From Bordetella genomosp. 13 (GTDB lineage Bacteria > Pseudomonadota > Gammaproteobacteria > Burkholderiales > Burkholderiaceae_B): a stretch of 64,000 bases of DNA. The translations under genes were made by a program, and so were the position numbers. The stretch is taken from the NCBI RefSeq assembly GCF_002119665.1, contig NZ_CP021111.1, positions 3,968,001-4,032,000 of the forward strand, given 5' to 3'. The notes beneath the pieces are model-generated. The model was not told the DNA's origin, did no database searches, and saw nothing but the letters and a program-made list of their open reading frames with translations. Positions 43,847-52,246 of the stretch are shown piece after piece (the stretch's first letter is position 1; each line of letters opens with the position of its first letter).

Positions 43847-44221
43847 TTACTTGAGGTTGGCGTAGTAGGCCGCCAGGTCGGCGATGTCCTGGTCGGACAG
43901 GCTGCCTGCGATCGCGTCCATCGTGGGATGGCTGCGCGCACCCTTCTTGTATTCGTTGAGCGCCGCCTCGATGTACTTGGCGTTCTGGCCGGCGATCATC
44001 GGCACGTGGTAGATCTCGGGGAACGAGGCTTTGTAGCCGGGGATGCCGTGGCACCCGATGCACATCGACACCTTGTCGCGCGCATTCTGGACGTTGCCGA
44101 CAGGCGCGTTGCCGGCAGGTGCCGCGCCAGCCGCCTGGGCATGCACCTGGCCGGCGATGGCACAGGAAGCGGCGAGGGCCAGCGCGGAAAACGCACGCAT
44201 CGGGGGGATTCTCAACTTCAT
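43847..44221 (-). CDS. Small periplasmic cytochrome c
   Basis: A 124-residue cytochrome. A signal peptide (about 1-29, ending VHAQA) and an Ala/Gly/Pro-rich linker lead to Cys54-Ile-Gly-Cys-His58. The candidate Met ligand is in SHPTMDAIAGSLSDQD, and the ending IADLAAYYANLK is typical. It resembles the neighbouring 120-residue cytochrome in its second half (SLSDQDIADLAAYYA versus QLSDQDIANVAAWLA), suggesting duplication. It is divergent from the MoxR gene. Confidence 0.9.
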   Translation of the reverse strand: MKLRIPPMRAFSALALAASCAIAGQVHAQAAGAAPAGNAPVGNVQNARDKVSMCIGCHGIPGYKASFPEIYHVPMIAGQNAKYIEAALNEYKKGARSHPTMDAIAGSLSDQDIADLAAYYANLK

Positions 44222-44380
44222 GGTCTGCTGTCTCTTCTCTTGGTATGAATGATGACTGAAGCTGGGATGCATGCCGGGACTGGCCCGGCCGGCAAACCCT
44301 GGGATTGTACGATAATTGAGCCGGGCCCATACTGTAGCCACACTCCCCGCCGGGGCGCCCGCACAACGACTTCCCTGCTC

Positions 44381-45256
44381 ATGTCCGCTCATCCCGAACT
44401 CCAGAAATCCACTCGTTTCGAAGGCACCGACCGCTACGTCGCCACCGACGATCTCAAGCTGGCCGTGAACGCCGCCCTGACCCTGCAGCGCCCCTTGCTC
44501 ATCAAGGGCGAGCCAGGCACCGGCAAGACCATGCTGGCCGAGGAAGTGGCTCGCGCGCTGGGCCGGCCGCTGCTGCAATGGCACATCAAGTCCACCACCA
44601 AGGCGCATCAGGGCCTGTACGAGTACGACGCGGTCTCGCGCCTGCGCGACTCGCAGCTGGGCGACGAGAAGGTGCGCGACATCCGCAACTACATCGTGCA
44701 GGGCACGCTGTGGCAGGCCTTCGAGGCCGAACATCCGGTGGTGGTGCTGATCGACGAGATCGACAAGGCCGACATCGAATTCCCCAACGACCTGCTGCGC
44801 GAGCTCGACCGCATGGAGTTCCATGTCTACGAGACGCGCCAGACCATCGCGGCGCGCCATCGCCCGCTGGTCATCATCACGTCCAACAACGAGAAGGACC
44901 TGCCCGACGCCTTCCTGCGCCGCTGCTTCTTCCACTACATCCGCTTCCCCGACCGCGAGACCATGCGCGACATCGTCGGCGTGCACTTCCCCGACCTGAA
45001 GCAGGACGTGCTGCGGGCGGCGCTGGACACGTTCTTCGCGTTGCGCGACGCACCCGGCCTGAAGAAGAAACCTTCCACCTCCGAACTGCTCGACTGGCTG
45101 CGCCTGCTGCTGGCCGAAGACGCCACCGCCGCGCAGATCGACGCCCACGCCGCCACGGCCGTGCCCATGATGGCGGGCGCCCTGCTGAAGAACGAGCAGG
45201 ACATGCAGCTGCTGGAACGCCTGGCCGCCATGACCCGCGGCGGCCAGCGCCGTTAA
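44381..45256 (+). CDS. MoxR-type AAA+ ATPase
   Basis: A 291-residue ATPase. Walker A is LIKGEPGTGKTMLAEEVARA (about 38-57), Walker B is VVVLIDEIDKAD, sensor 1 is IITSNNEKDLPDAFLRRC with the arginine finger, and the C-terminal lid ends GGQRR. The start at ATG 44381 fits the family N-terminus (upstream in-frame ATGs are poorly conserved). MoxR proteins act as chaperones with a VWA partner, here the next gene, often to insert cofactors or mature oxidoreductases. The two cytochromes c upstream make a respiratory client plausible. Confidence 0.9.
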   Translation: MSAHPELQKSTRFEGTDRYVATDDLKLAVNAALTLQRPLLIKGEPGTGKTMLAEEVARALGRPLLQWHIKSTTKAHQGLYEYDAVSRLRDSQLGDEKVRDIRNYIVQGTLWQAFEAEHPVVVLIDEIDKADIEFPNDLLRELDRMEFHVYETRQTIAARHRPLVIITSNNEKDLPDAFLRRCFFHYIRFPDRETMRDIVGVHFPDLKQDVLRAALDTFFALRDAPGLKKKPSTSELLDWLRLLLAEDATAAQIDAHAATAVPMMAGALLKNEQDMQLLERLAAMTRGGQRR

Positions 45257-45274
45257 GCTCGTTCTCGCCTCGCC

Positions 45275-46447
45275 ATGCTTATCGACTTCTTCTACCACCT
45301 GCGGGCCCACAAGCTGCCGGTGTCCGTGCAGGAATACCTGACGCTGGTCGAGGCGCTGCGCGGCAACGTGATGTCGCCGACGCTGGACGACTTCTACTTT
45401 CTCGCGCGCACGGCGCTGGTGAAGGACGAGTCGCTGTACGACCGCTACGACCGCGCCTTCGGCGCCTACTATCGCGGCATCGAGGCTTCTCTGCCGGCCG
45501 GTAAAGAAGTTCCCATCGACTGGCTGATCAAGCAGTTCGAGAAAAGCCTCACTCCCGAAGAAAAGGCCGCCATCGAGAAGCATGGCTGGGACAAGCTGAT
45601 GGAGCTGTTCAAGCAACGCCTGGACGAACAGAAGGAACGCCACGCCGGCGGCAACAAGTGGATCGGCACCGGCGGCACCTCGCCGTTCGGCAACGGCGGC
45701 TACCACCCCGAAGGCATACGCGTGGGCGGCGAGTCCGCCGGCAACCGCACCGCGGTCAAGGTGTGGGACATGCGGCAGTTTCGCGACTACGACGATCAGG
45801 TCGAACTGGGCACGCGCAATTTCAAGGTGGCGCTGCGCCGCCTGCGGCGCTTCGCGCGCGACGGCGCCGAGCTCGAACTGGACCTGGACGACACCATCGC
45901 CAGCACCGCCCGCAACGCCGGCCATCTCGACCTGCGCCTGGTGCCCGAGCGCCGCAACAACGTGAAGGTACTGATGCTGCTGGACGTGGGCGGCAGCATG
46001 GACGACCACATCGCGCGCATCGAAGAGCTGTTCTCCGCCGCGCGCAGCGAGTTCCACAATCTCGAGGTGTACTACTTCCACAACTGCCCCTACGAGAACC
46101 TGTGGCAAAGCAACCGGCGGCGCCATGCCGAGCGGTTCGATACCTGGGACATCCTGCGCAAGTACAACGCCGACTGGCGGCTGATCCTGGTGGGCGACGC
46201 CACCATGAGCCCGTACGAGATCCTGCAGCCGGGCGGTTCGGTCGAGCATCACAACAAGGAAGCCGGCGCGACCTGGATGCGCCGCCTGCTGGATGCCTGG
46301 CCCAAGGCAGTGTGGCTGAACCCCGAGCCGACGGCATCGTGGCCGTACCGGCAGTCCATCGCGCTGCTGCGCGACATCATGCAGGACCGGATGTTTCCGG
46401 TGACGGTGGCGGGGCTGGAACAGGCGATGCGGCTGCTGTCCAAGTAG
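45275..46447 (+). CDS. VWA-domain protein, CoxE-like partner of MoxR
   Basis: A 390-residue protein. The N-terminal two thirds (1-228) resemble CoxE/YehP-type proteins, with FYHLRAHKLPVSVQEYLTL and a Gly-rich loop GGTSPFGNGG. The VWA domain starts at about 229 with a MIDAS motif Asp237-Val-Gly-Gly-Ser241 and continues to DATMSPYEIL. It lies 18 bases after the MoxR ATPase. Pairs of this kind (for example CbbQ/O, CoxD/E) remodel or metallate a client enzyme. The client here is unknown. Confidence 0.88.
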   Translation: MLIDFFYHLRAHKLPVSVQEYLTLVEALRGNVMSPTLDDFYFLARTALVKDESLYDRYDRAFGAYYRGIEASLPAGKEVPIDWLIKQFEKSLTPEEKAAIEKHGWDKLMELFKQRLDEQKERHAGGNKWIGTGGTSPFGNGGYHPEGIRVGGESAGNRTAVKVWDMRQFRDYDDQVELGTRNFKVALRRLRRFARDGAELELDLDDTIASTARNAGHLDLRLVPERRNNVKVLMLLDVGGSMDDHIARIEELFSAARSEFHNLEVYYFHNCPYENLWQSNRRRHAERFDTWDILRKYNADWRLILVGDATMSPYEILQPGGSVEHHNKEAGATWMRRLLDAWPKAVWLNPEPTASWPYRQSIALLRDIMQDRMFPVTVAGLEQAMRLLSK

Positions 46448-46804
46448 CCGTCGCGGAATCGGCCGCCGCAGCGCCGGCGATTCCGGCGTTGCGGTCCGCG
46501 GCGCCGTTGCACGGCCCCCACCCCACGCGGGTGCACGCGGCGCTGACTCGCAGTGCATGCACCACTCCGAACCCGGCACGCCCTTCGTCGTGCCTCACTT
46601 TGGTTCGCGAAACGCACCACCTTCTCGCACGAGGCTTTTCCAAACAGATGCCTCGGAAATGTCGAATTCCGGCCCTGCACAGCGTGCGGCAAAGTTGCGG
46701 CAACAACGATGCCGCGCGGTCCTGGAACGTGCCGACGCGGTCATCGCCACGAGGCCGCGGACGTCCCACGGCGCTCAACCCACGCCGTTGAAGGACGCAG
46801 AACC
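46448..46804. other. Intergenic region before the Bug receptor
   Basis: The 357 bases between the VWA gene and the Bug receptor show no convincing gene, repeat or promoter. The local G+C drops slightly around 46600-46700, where a leader or promoter for the receptor gene may lie. Confidence 0.4.
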
Positions 46805-47791
46805 ATGACTTCACTTTCCCGTCGGCATTTCCTCGCCGCCAGCGGCGCCATGCTCGCCGCGCCCATGCTGGCCCGCGCCGAGACGTATCCCAGCAGGCCG
46901 GTCAGCATCGTCGTGGCGTTCGCGCCCGGCGGCTCGCTCGACATGATCGCGCGGCGCATCGCCACGCACATGGCGGCGGAGCTGGGTGTGCCCTTCGTGG
47001 TGGAGAACCGCAGCGGCGCGGGCGGGCGCATCGGCACGCAGCACGTGGCCAAGGCCCGCGGCGACGGCTATACGCTGATCGCCACCAGTTCCGCGGCGCA
47101 CGGCGTCGCGCCTTCGCTATATCCCCAGGCCGAACTGGGCTACCGCGCCATGGAGGACTTCAGCCACATCGGGCTGATCTGCAAAGGTCCCATGGCGCTC
47201 ATGGTTCGTGCGGACGCGCCCTTCGACAATGCGGCCGAACTGGTCGCCTACAGCAAATCCACCGGCAAGCCGCTGTTCTACGGCTCGGGCGGCATCGGCA
47301 GCCTGGGCCACCTGACCGGCAACCTCATCGGCAACACGCTGGGCATCCCCGTCGAGCATGTCTCTTATCGCGGCTCGGCCCCGGCGCAGGCGGATCTGCT
47401 GGCGGGCAACCTGACCGCGGTATGCGACAACATGTCGTCCCACACCGCGCAGTTCAGTGCCGGCGCGATCAAGATCATCGGCCTGACCGCCGGCGAGCGC
47501 TTCTCCAAAATGCCGACCGCCGCCACTTTCGCGGAACAGGGCTACCCCCAGCTGCAGGCCGCGGCCTGGTACGGCCTGAGCGGAAGCGGCGGCATGCCGC
47601 CCGCGGTCGTGCAGAAGCTGAATGCGTCGCTCAAGCGCTTCCTGGTCCAACCGGACACCATCGAACTGCTGGCCGGGCTTTCCATGGTCGCCGACGACGG
47701 CATGCCTGCCGACACGTATTCGCGATTCGTGGAGTCGGAGCTGGCCAAGTGGGGCAAGGTTATCCGGGATTCGGACATCAAGGTCAGCTGA
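46805..47791 (+). CDS. Bug-type (TctC) periplasmic solute-binding protein
   Basis: A 328-residue binding protein. A twin-arginine signal (LSRRHFLAASGAMLAAP, cleavage after about residue 25, ARA) precedes the Bug fold with SIVVAFAPGGSLDMIARRI, ENRSGAGGRIGTQHVAKA and VSYRGSAPAQADLLAGN. It is an orphan without TctA/B neighbours and without a pathway gene beside it, so the ligand is unknown; carboxylates are usual for the family. It is transcribed alone and converges on the acetyltransferase gene. Confidence 0.92.
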   Translation: MTSLSRRHFLAASGAMLAAPMLARAETYPSRPVSIVVAFAPGGSLDMIARRIATHMAAELGVPFVVENRSGAGGRIGTQHVAKARGDGYTLIATSSAAHGVAPSLYPQAELGYRAMEDFSHIGLICKGPMALMVRADAPFDNAAELVAYSKSTGKPLFYGSGGIGSLGHLTGNLIGNTLGIPVEHVSYRGSAPAQADLLAGNLTAVCDNMSSHTAQFSAGAIKIIGLTAGERFSKMPTAATFAEQGYPQLQAAAWYGLSGSGGMPPAVVQKLNASLKRFLVQPDTIELLAGLSMVADDGMPADTYSRFVESELAKWGKVIRDSDIKVS

Positions 47792-47901
47792 TGACATGAC
47801 AGGGAACGCGCACGATGCACGTCCCCTGCGCCTAGGCATCCGAAGCGCACGAAATCGAAGGTTGCGCCTGGCCATGCCGCCCAGCCACAAGGCTCACGCA
47901 T

Positions 47902-48453
47902 TCAACCATCCACCGGCTGATACGGCGTATCCAGCGTCAGCTGATAGAACGCCAGGTCCAGCCACCGGCCGAACTTGAAGCCCGCCTGCGCGATGGTGCC
48001 GGCGTGCACGAAGCCCAGCTTGCGATGCAGCGCGATGCTGCCCTGGTTGGCCGCATCGATGCCGCCTACCAGCACGTGCACCTGGTCCTCGCGCGCCTGG
48101 GCGACCAGCGCGCGCATCAAGGCCAGGCCCAGGCCGTGCCCGCGGAATCGCTCGTCGACGTAGACCGAGTGCTCCACCGAGTACTTGAATGCAGGCCAGG
48201 CGCGGAACGTGCCGTAGCTGGCGAAGCCCATCAGCTCGCCGGCATCGTTCTCGTAACCCAGCACGGGAAACCTGCCCGCCGCCTTGGTCTGGAACCACGT
48301 GTCCATGGACTGCATGGTGCGCGGCTTGTAGTCGTACAGGGCTGTGGTGTTGATGATGGCGTCGTTGAGAATCGCCAGAATGGCGCCGGCATGGCGTTCG
48401 CGGGTGCAGCGCACGAGCTTGGCGCCGGCGGGGGTGGGTGCGGTGAAGTTCAT
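47902..48453 (-). CDS. GNAT-family N-acetyltransferase (phosphinothricin acetyltransferase-like)
   Basis: A 183-residue acetyltransferase. It has the PAT/bar-type pattern: IVRCTRERHAGAILAILNDAI-like N-terminus (residues 14-33), YGTFRAWPAFKYSVEHSVYV in the middle, the acetyl-CoA loop RFRGHGLGLALM (about 109-120) and HRKLGFVHAGTI near the end. Homologues acetylate methionine sulfone/sulfoximine or phosphinothricin. It follows the phosphonate-type transporter on the same strand after 50 bases, so a phosphinate substrate imported by PhnDCE is an attractive but unproven idea. Confidence 0.85.
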   Translation of the reverse strand: MNFTAPTPAGAKLVRCTRERHAGAILAILNDAIINTTALYDYKPRTMQSMDTWFQTKAAGRFPVLGYENDAGELMGFASYGTFRAWPAFKYSVEHSVYVDERFRGHGLGLALMRALVAQAREDQVHVLVGGIDAANQGSIALHRKLGFVHAGTIAQAGFKFGRWLDLAFYQLTLDTPYQPVDG

Positions 48454-48503
48454 GGCGCGGTTCGGAGGGGCGGGATAGGAAATTGTAGCCAGCCTTGCTC
48501 CCG

Positions 48504-49325
48504 CTAGATCAACGCCTGCCGCACCCGATGCGATACCCACTCGGCCACGAACACCGTGGCCAGGATGGCGGCGAAGATCACCGTGACCTGCGGCCACGCC
48601 AACCTGTCCACCGACGCGGCCAGGGGCAGGCCGATGCCCCCTGCCCCCACGATGCCCAGCACCGTGGATTCGCGGATGTTGATGTCCCAGCGATACACCG
48701 TGGTGCCCACCATCGCGGGCAATATCTGCGGCACCACGGCGTAGGCCAGCACCTGTGGCCGGCTGGCGCCCGTGGCGGTGACGGCCTCGACCTGGCGCAC
48801 GTCGACCTCTTCGATCGCCTCGTACATCAGCTTGCCGATGAAGCCGATGGAGCGCAGCGCGATGGCAATGATGCCGGCCAGCACGCCGGGCCCCACCACG
48901 GTCACCAGCAGCATGGCCCAGATCAGCGAGTTGATCGAGCGCGACGACACGATGATGGCCAGCGCCAGCGGGCGCAGCGCGATGCGGCTGGGCGTGGTGT
49001 TGCGGGCCGCCAGGAACGCGATGGGCACGGCGATGACCGCCCCGATGGCTGTGCCCAGCGTGGCGATGTTCAACGTGTCCCAAAGCGGAGCCCACAGCCG
49101 GTCGACGTAGCTCCAGCGCGGCGGCCACATGCGCGAGATCATGTCCCAGCCGGCGGTCGGCGCATCGGCGGCGAAAGCCCAGATGGTGTTCTCGGACACC
49201 AGCTGCCAGCCCGCCGCAAAGACCAGCGCCGCGATCATCCAGCCCAGCCAGGCCCAGCGCTGCTGGGCCGGCGTGCGGCGCCGCCACGCCGGCACGCCGG
49301 CATTCGACGATGCAGCGGGGTTCAC
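48504..49325 (-). CDS. phnE: Phosphonate ABC transporter permease PhnE (second copy)
   Basis: A 273-residue permease. The start is GTG 49325, which overlaps the upstream stop (GTGA) and has GGAGG six bases ahead; the upstream ATG at 49364 would force a 43-base overlap. It has six or so helices, and the coupling loop EAVTATGASRPQVLAYAVVP (about 184-203) is typical of Phn[20 protein letters not shown] [15 protein letters not shown] follows. It pairs with the first PhnE to form the channel. Confidence 0.92.
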   Translation of the reverse strand: MNPAASSNAGVPAWRRRTPAQQRWAWLGWMIAALVFAAGWQLVSENTIWAFAADAPTAGWDMISRMWPPRWSYVDRLWAPLWDTLNIATLGTAIGAVIAVPIAFLAARNTTPSRIALRPLALAIIVSSRSINSLIWAMLLVTVVGPGVLAGIIAIALRSIGFIGKLMYEAIEEVDVRQVEAVTATGASRPQVLAYAVVPQILPAMVGTTVYRWDINIRESTVLGIVGAGGIGLPLAASVDRLAWPQVTVIFAAILATVFVAEWVSHRVRQALI

Positions 49326-50176
49326 AGGAACCTCCGGCGCACGTGGCCCGAGGCGTACTCGCACAGCATCACGATGGCGATGATCAGCAGCAGGATGGCC
49401 GCCGCGGTCTCGAATTCATAACGGTCGAACGCCGTGTTCAGCGTGGCCCCGATGCCGCCGGCGCCGACGATGCCGATGATCGCGGCCTCGCGGAAGTTGA
49501 TGTCCAGCCGATACAGCGACAGCCCTATCATGCGCGGCATGACCTGCGGCTGCACGGCGTAGACGATCCACTGCGGCCAGGCGGCGCCCGTGGCGCGTAT
49601 GGCCTCGAGCTGGCCGCGGTCCGCGGTCTCTATCTCTTCGGCCAGCAGCTTGCCCAGGAATCCCATCGAGGCGATCACCAGGGTGAGCATGCCCGCGAGC
49701 GGCCCGAAGCCGAACATCTTCACCAGCAGGATCGCGATGATCAGTTCGGGAAAGGCGCGCGAGATGGCGATGAAGCCGCGACACACCGCGTACACGGGCA
49801 GCGGACTGATGTTGCGCGCCGCGCCCAGGCCCAGCGGCACGCTGAGCACGATGCCGATGGCCGTGGACACGACCGTCATGGCCAGGCTTTCCAGCAGGCC
49901 CTCGCTGATCTCGCGCCAGCGGCTGGTGAAGTCGGGCTGCGCAAAGGCCGCCACGAATCGCCAGCCGCGCACCAGGCCTTCGGATACGCGATTCCAGTCG
50001 ACCTGGATGGAACCCAGCGCGGCGGCCAGGTACAGCGCCACCAGCAGCCACAGGGCCAGACGCAGCGGCGCCGAACGGATGAACGGCGGCCTGCGCCAGC
50101 GCAGCGGCGCCATGGAAGCGCGCGCGCCCTGCCGTGCCGCCGCATCGCCGCCCTGTGGCGAACGTACGGTGCTCAT
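49322..50176 (-). CDS. phnE: Phosphonate ABC transporter permease PhnE (first copy)
   Basis: A 284-residue permease with the same architecture as its downstream neighbour. The first helix is near 36-56, the coupling loop is [20 protein letters not shown], followed by [22 protein letters not shown] 50176 overlaps the phnC stop (ATGA). Two different PhnE proteins in one operon imply a heterodimeric channel, as found in several phosphonate and phosphite uptake systems. Confidence 0.92.
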   Translation of the reverse strand: MSTVRSPQGGDAAARQGARASMAPLRWRRPPFIRSAPLRLALWLLVALYLAAALGSIQVDWNRVSEGLVRGWRFVAAFAQPDFTSRWREISEGLLESLAMTVVSTAIGIVLSVPLGLGAARNISPLPVYAVCRGFIAISRAFPELIIAILLVKMFGFGPLAGMLTLVIASMGFLGKLLAEEIETADRGQLEAIRATGAAWPQWIVYAVQPQVMPRMIGLSLYRLDINFREAAIIGIVGAGGIGATLNTAFDRYEFETAAAILLLIIAIVMLCEYASGHVRRRFL

Positions 50177-51030
50177 GCCGCCGCCGTCGCCGCGCGCGCC
50201 ACGACGTCCTCGGGCGATGGCGCATCGTCCTCATCGGCCGCGGCCGCATGGCCCGACGCGTTCCAGTCTTCCTGCCCGTAGATCTCGGTCAGCACGGCCG
50301 GCGTCAGGCCGGCGGGCGCGCCATCGTAGACCAGCCGCCCCTTGCGCAGCCCGACGATGCGATCGGCGAACTGCGTGGCCAGCGCCACGTCGTGGATATT
50401 GATAACCGCGGACAAGCCGCGTTCGCGGCAGATCTCGCACAACAGGCGCATGATCTGCCGGGACGTCTTCGGGTCCAGGCTGGCGGTGGGCTCGTCCACC
50501 AGCAACAGCAGCGGCTCCTGCATCAGGGCGCGGGCAATGCCCACGCGCTGGCGCTGGCCGCCCGACAAGGCATCGGCGCGCTTGTTCTCGAAGCCGGCCA
50601 GGCCCACGCGCTCGAGCAGATAGAAGGCCTGCCTGACGTCCGCCTCGGGATAGCGGCGCGTCCAGCTGCGCCAGAAGCTCGTGTAGCCGAGGCGGCCGGA
50701 CAGCACGTTCTCCATCACGGTCAGGCGTTCGACCAGCGCGTATTCCTGGAAGATCATGCCGAGCTGGCGGCGCGCCTGCCGCAGCGCCCTTGCCGACAGC
50801 CCGGGCAGGCTGCGTCCTTGCAGCAGCACGTCGCCGCCCGATGGCTCGACCAGACGATTGACGCAGCGTATCAGCGTGCTCTTGCCCGCGCCGGACGGCC
50901 CGATCAAGGCAAGCACCTGGCCGCGCGGCACGGCCAGGTCCACGTGGTCCAGCGCCAGGTCGCCCGTGGCATAGCGCTTCACCAGCCCCTGCAAGGCGAG
51001 CAGGGGCTCGCCCTGCGGGTGGACTGCCAT
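50173..51030 (-). CDS. phnC: Phosphonate ABC transporter ATPase PhnC
   Basis: A 285-residue ATPase. Walker A is GPSGAGKST (about 43-51), Q-loop [18 protein letters not shown], signature [15 protein letters not shown], Walker [13 protein letters not shown], switch histidine NIHDV. The PhnC-specific insertion [14 protein letters not shown] is present. The C-terminus carries an acidic/Ala-rich tail (residues about 262-285). It lies two bases after phnD. Confidence 0.93.
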   Translation of the reverse strand: MAVHPQGEPLLALQGLVKRYATGDLALDHVDLAVPRGQVLALIGPSGAGKSTLIRCVNRLVEPSGGDVLLQGRSLPGLSARALRQARRQLGMIFQEYALVERLTVMENVLSGRLGYTSFWRSWTRRYPEADVRQAFYLLERVGLAGFENKRADALSGGQRQRVGIARALMQEPLLLLVDEPTASLDPKTSRQIMRLLCEICRERGLSAVINIHDVALATQFADRIVGLRKGRLVYDGAPAGLTPAVLTEIYGQEDWNASGHAAAADEDDAPSPEDVVARAATAAA

Positions 51031-51032
51031 GA

Positions 51033-52013
51033 TCACTGGCAGGTATACGAGACGTTCATGGCCTTGTCGATCTCGCGGACCACCGCCCAGTGTTCTTTGT
51101 ACGTGATCGGGATGAAGGCTTCCTGCGCCGGGTCGGCCTTGCTGAACTCCTTCAGCAGCGCGGTGCCTTCCCAGTCGAACGAGAAGAAGGCCTGCTTCAC
51201 CTTCTCTGCCAGTTCGGGCTTCAGGTTGTACACGTAGCCGTAGCCGGTGGTGGGGAACGACTGCGACTTGTAGATGCTGCGCAGCTTGGACTTGTCCACG
51301 GCGTTGCGCGCGATCATGCGGTTCATCACCGAGTTGGCCACCGCCGCGGCATCGTAGTCCTTGTTGGCCACGCCGATGACGGAGTTGTCGTGCTTGCCCG
51401 AGAACGCCGGCTTGTAGTCCTTCTCGGCCTGCATGTTGTAGGTGCTGGCCAGCAGGGCCGAAGGCGCCTTGTAGCCCGAGTTGGACGTCTGCGACGTGAA
51501 GGCGATGGTCTTGCCCTTCAGGTCTTCGATCTTCTGCGCGCTGCTGTCGGCCGGCACGATGATTTCCATCTCGTAGCCGTAGGCGCCCTTCTTGTCGGCC
51601 ATCATGGTGAAGGGCACGAAGCCGGCGCAGTTCACGGCCAGGGGGTTGCTGCCGGTGTTGAACCCCGCCACGTGCAGGCGGCCGGCGCGCATGGCCTCGA
51701 GTTGCGCGGCGTTGGACTGAACCGGGAAGAACTGCACCTTCTTGCCGGTGGTCTTCTCCATGTGGCGCAGGAACTCTTCCCAGACGCCGCGATAGACCTC
51801 GGGATCTTCCACCGGGGTGTAGGCGAACACCAGGGTGGACGGGTCGACCCACTGCTTGGGGTCGGTGGGAGCGTCGGCGACCATGTCGCCGTTGGCGTCG
51901 CAGAACTTCTTGTCGAGCTCACCCCTGGCGCACTCGGCCGCCTGCGCGAACGAGGAGGCGAAGACGCCCGCCATGCCGAAGAGTGCGAGACCGACCAGCT
52001 TTTTCGTTTTCAT
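51033..52013 (-). CDS. phnD: Phosphonate-type periplasmic binding protein PhnD
   Basis: A 326-residue binding protein with signal peptide ([20 protein letters not shown], cleavage near residue 24). The PhnD fold includes [20 protein letters not shown], the [18 protein letters not shown] region and the [20 protein letters not shown] loop that binds the phosphonate group. It could import phosphonates, phosphite, phosphinates or phosphate esters. The first gene of the phnD-C-E-E operon, it is transcribed from a Pho-box promoter. Confidence 0.92.
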   Translation of the reverse strand: MKTKKLVGLALFGMAGVFASSFAQAAECARGELDKKFCDANGDMVADAPTDPKQWVDPSTLVFAYTPVEDPEVYRGVWEEFLRHMEKTTGKKVQFFPVQSNAAQLEAMRAGRLHVAGFNTGSNPLAVNCAGFVPFTMMADKKGAYGYEMEIIVPADSSAQKIEDLKGKTIAFTSQTSNSGYKAPSALLASTYNMQAEKDYKPAFSGKHDNSVIGVANKDYDAAAVANSVMNRMIARNAVDKSKLRSIYKSQSFPTTGYGYVYNLKPELAEKVKQAFFSFDWEGTALLKEFSKADPAQEAFIPITYKEHWAVVREIDKAMNVSYTCQ

Positions 52014-52043
52014 GTTCAACCCCGTGTAAGCGAACCGTCGGCC

Positions 52044-52077
52044 ATTCTTCGATGATTCCATGACAAGACCGTGACAG
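52044..52077 (-). promoter_or_regulatory. Pho box and -10 of the phnDCEE operon
   Basis: On the minus strand CTGTCAC-GGTC-TTGTCAT (52077-52060) matches the PhoB consensus CTGTCAT-N4-CTGTCAT at 12 of 14 defined bases. Exactly ten bases further is AAGAAT (52049-52044), a plausible -10. This is the geometry of PhoB-activated promoters. The start would fall near 52037 and phnD begins at 52013. Confidence 0.75.
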
Positions 52078-52246
52078 AATCGAGTCCCGGCACATCGCTT
52101 CATATTGATCGCGCATGGCCCGAAGATGGACGACGTTGAGGGAAGATTGGAGGCATCGGCCATTCATCGCCCTCCTTTCGGCGGTTGAACCATCCCGCGG
52201 GGATAAACTCCAACAGAATTCCGCCAACCTACAGGACTCCAGGAAC

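Noticed and set aside
47800..47828. CAGGGAACG/CGTCCCCTG hairpin after the second Bug receptor
   Set aside because: One mismatch in the stem, an 11-base loop and no T run; too weak to call a terminator with confidence.
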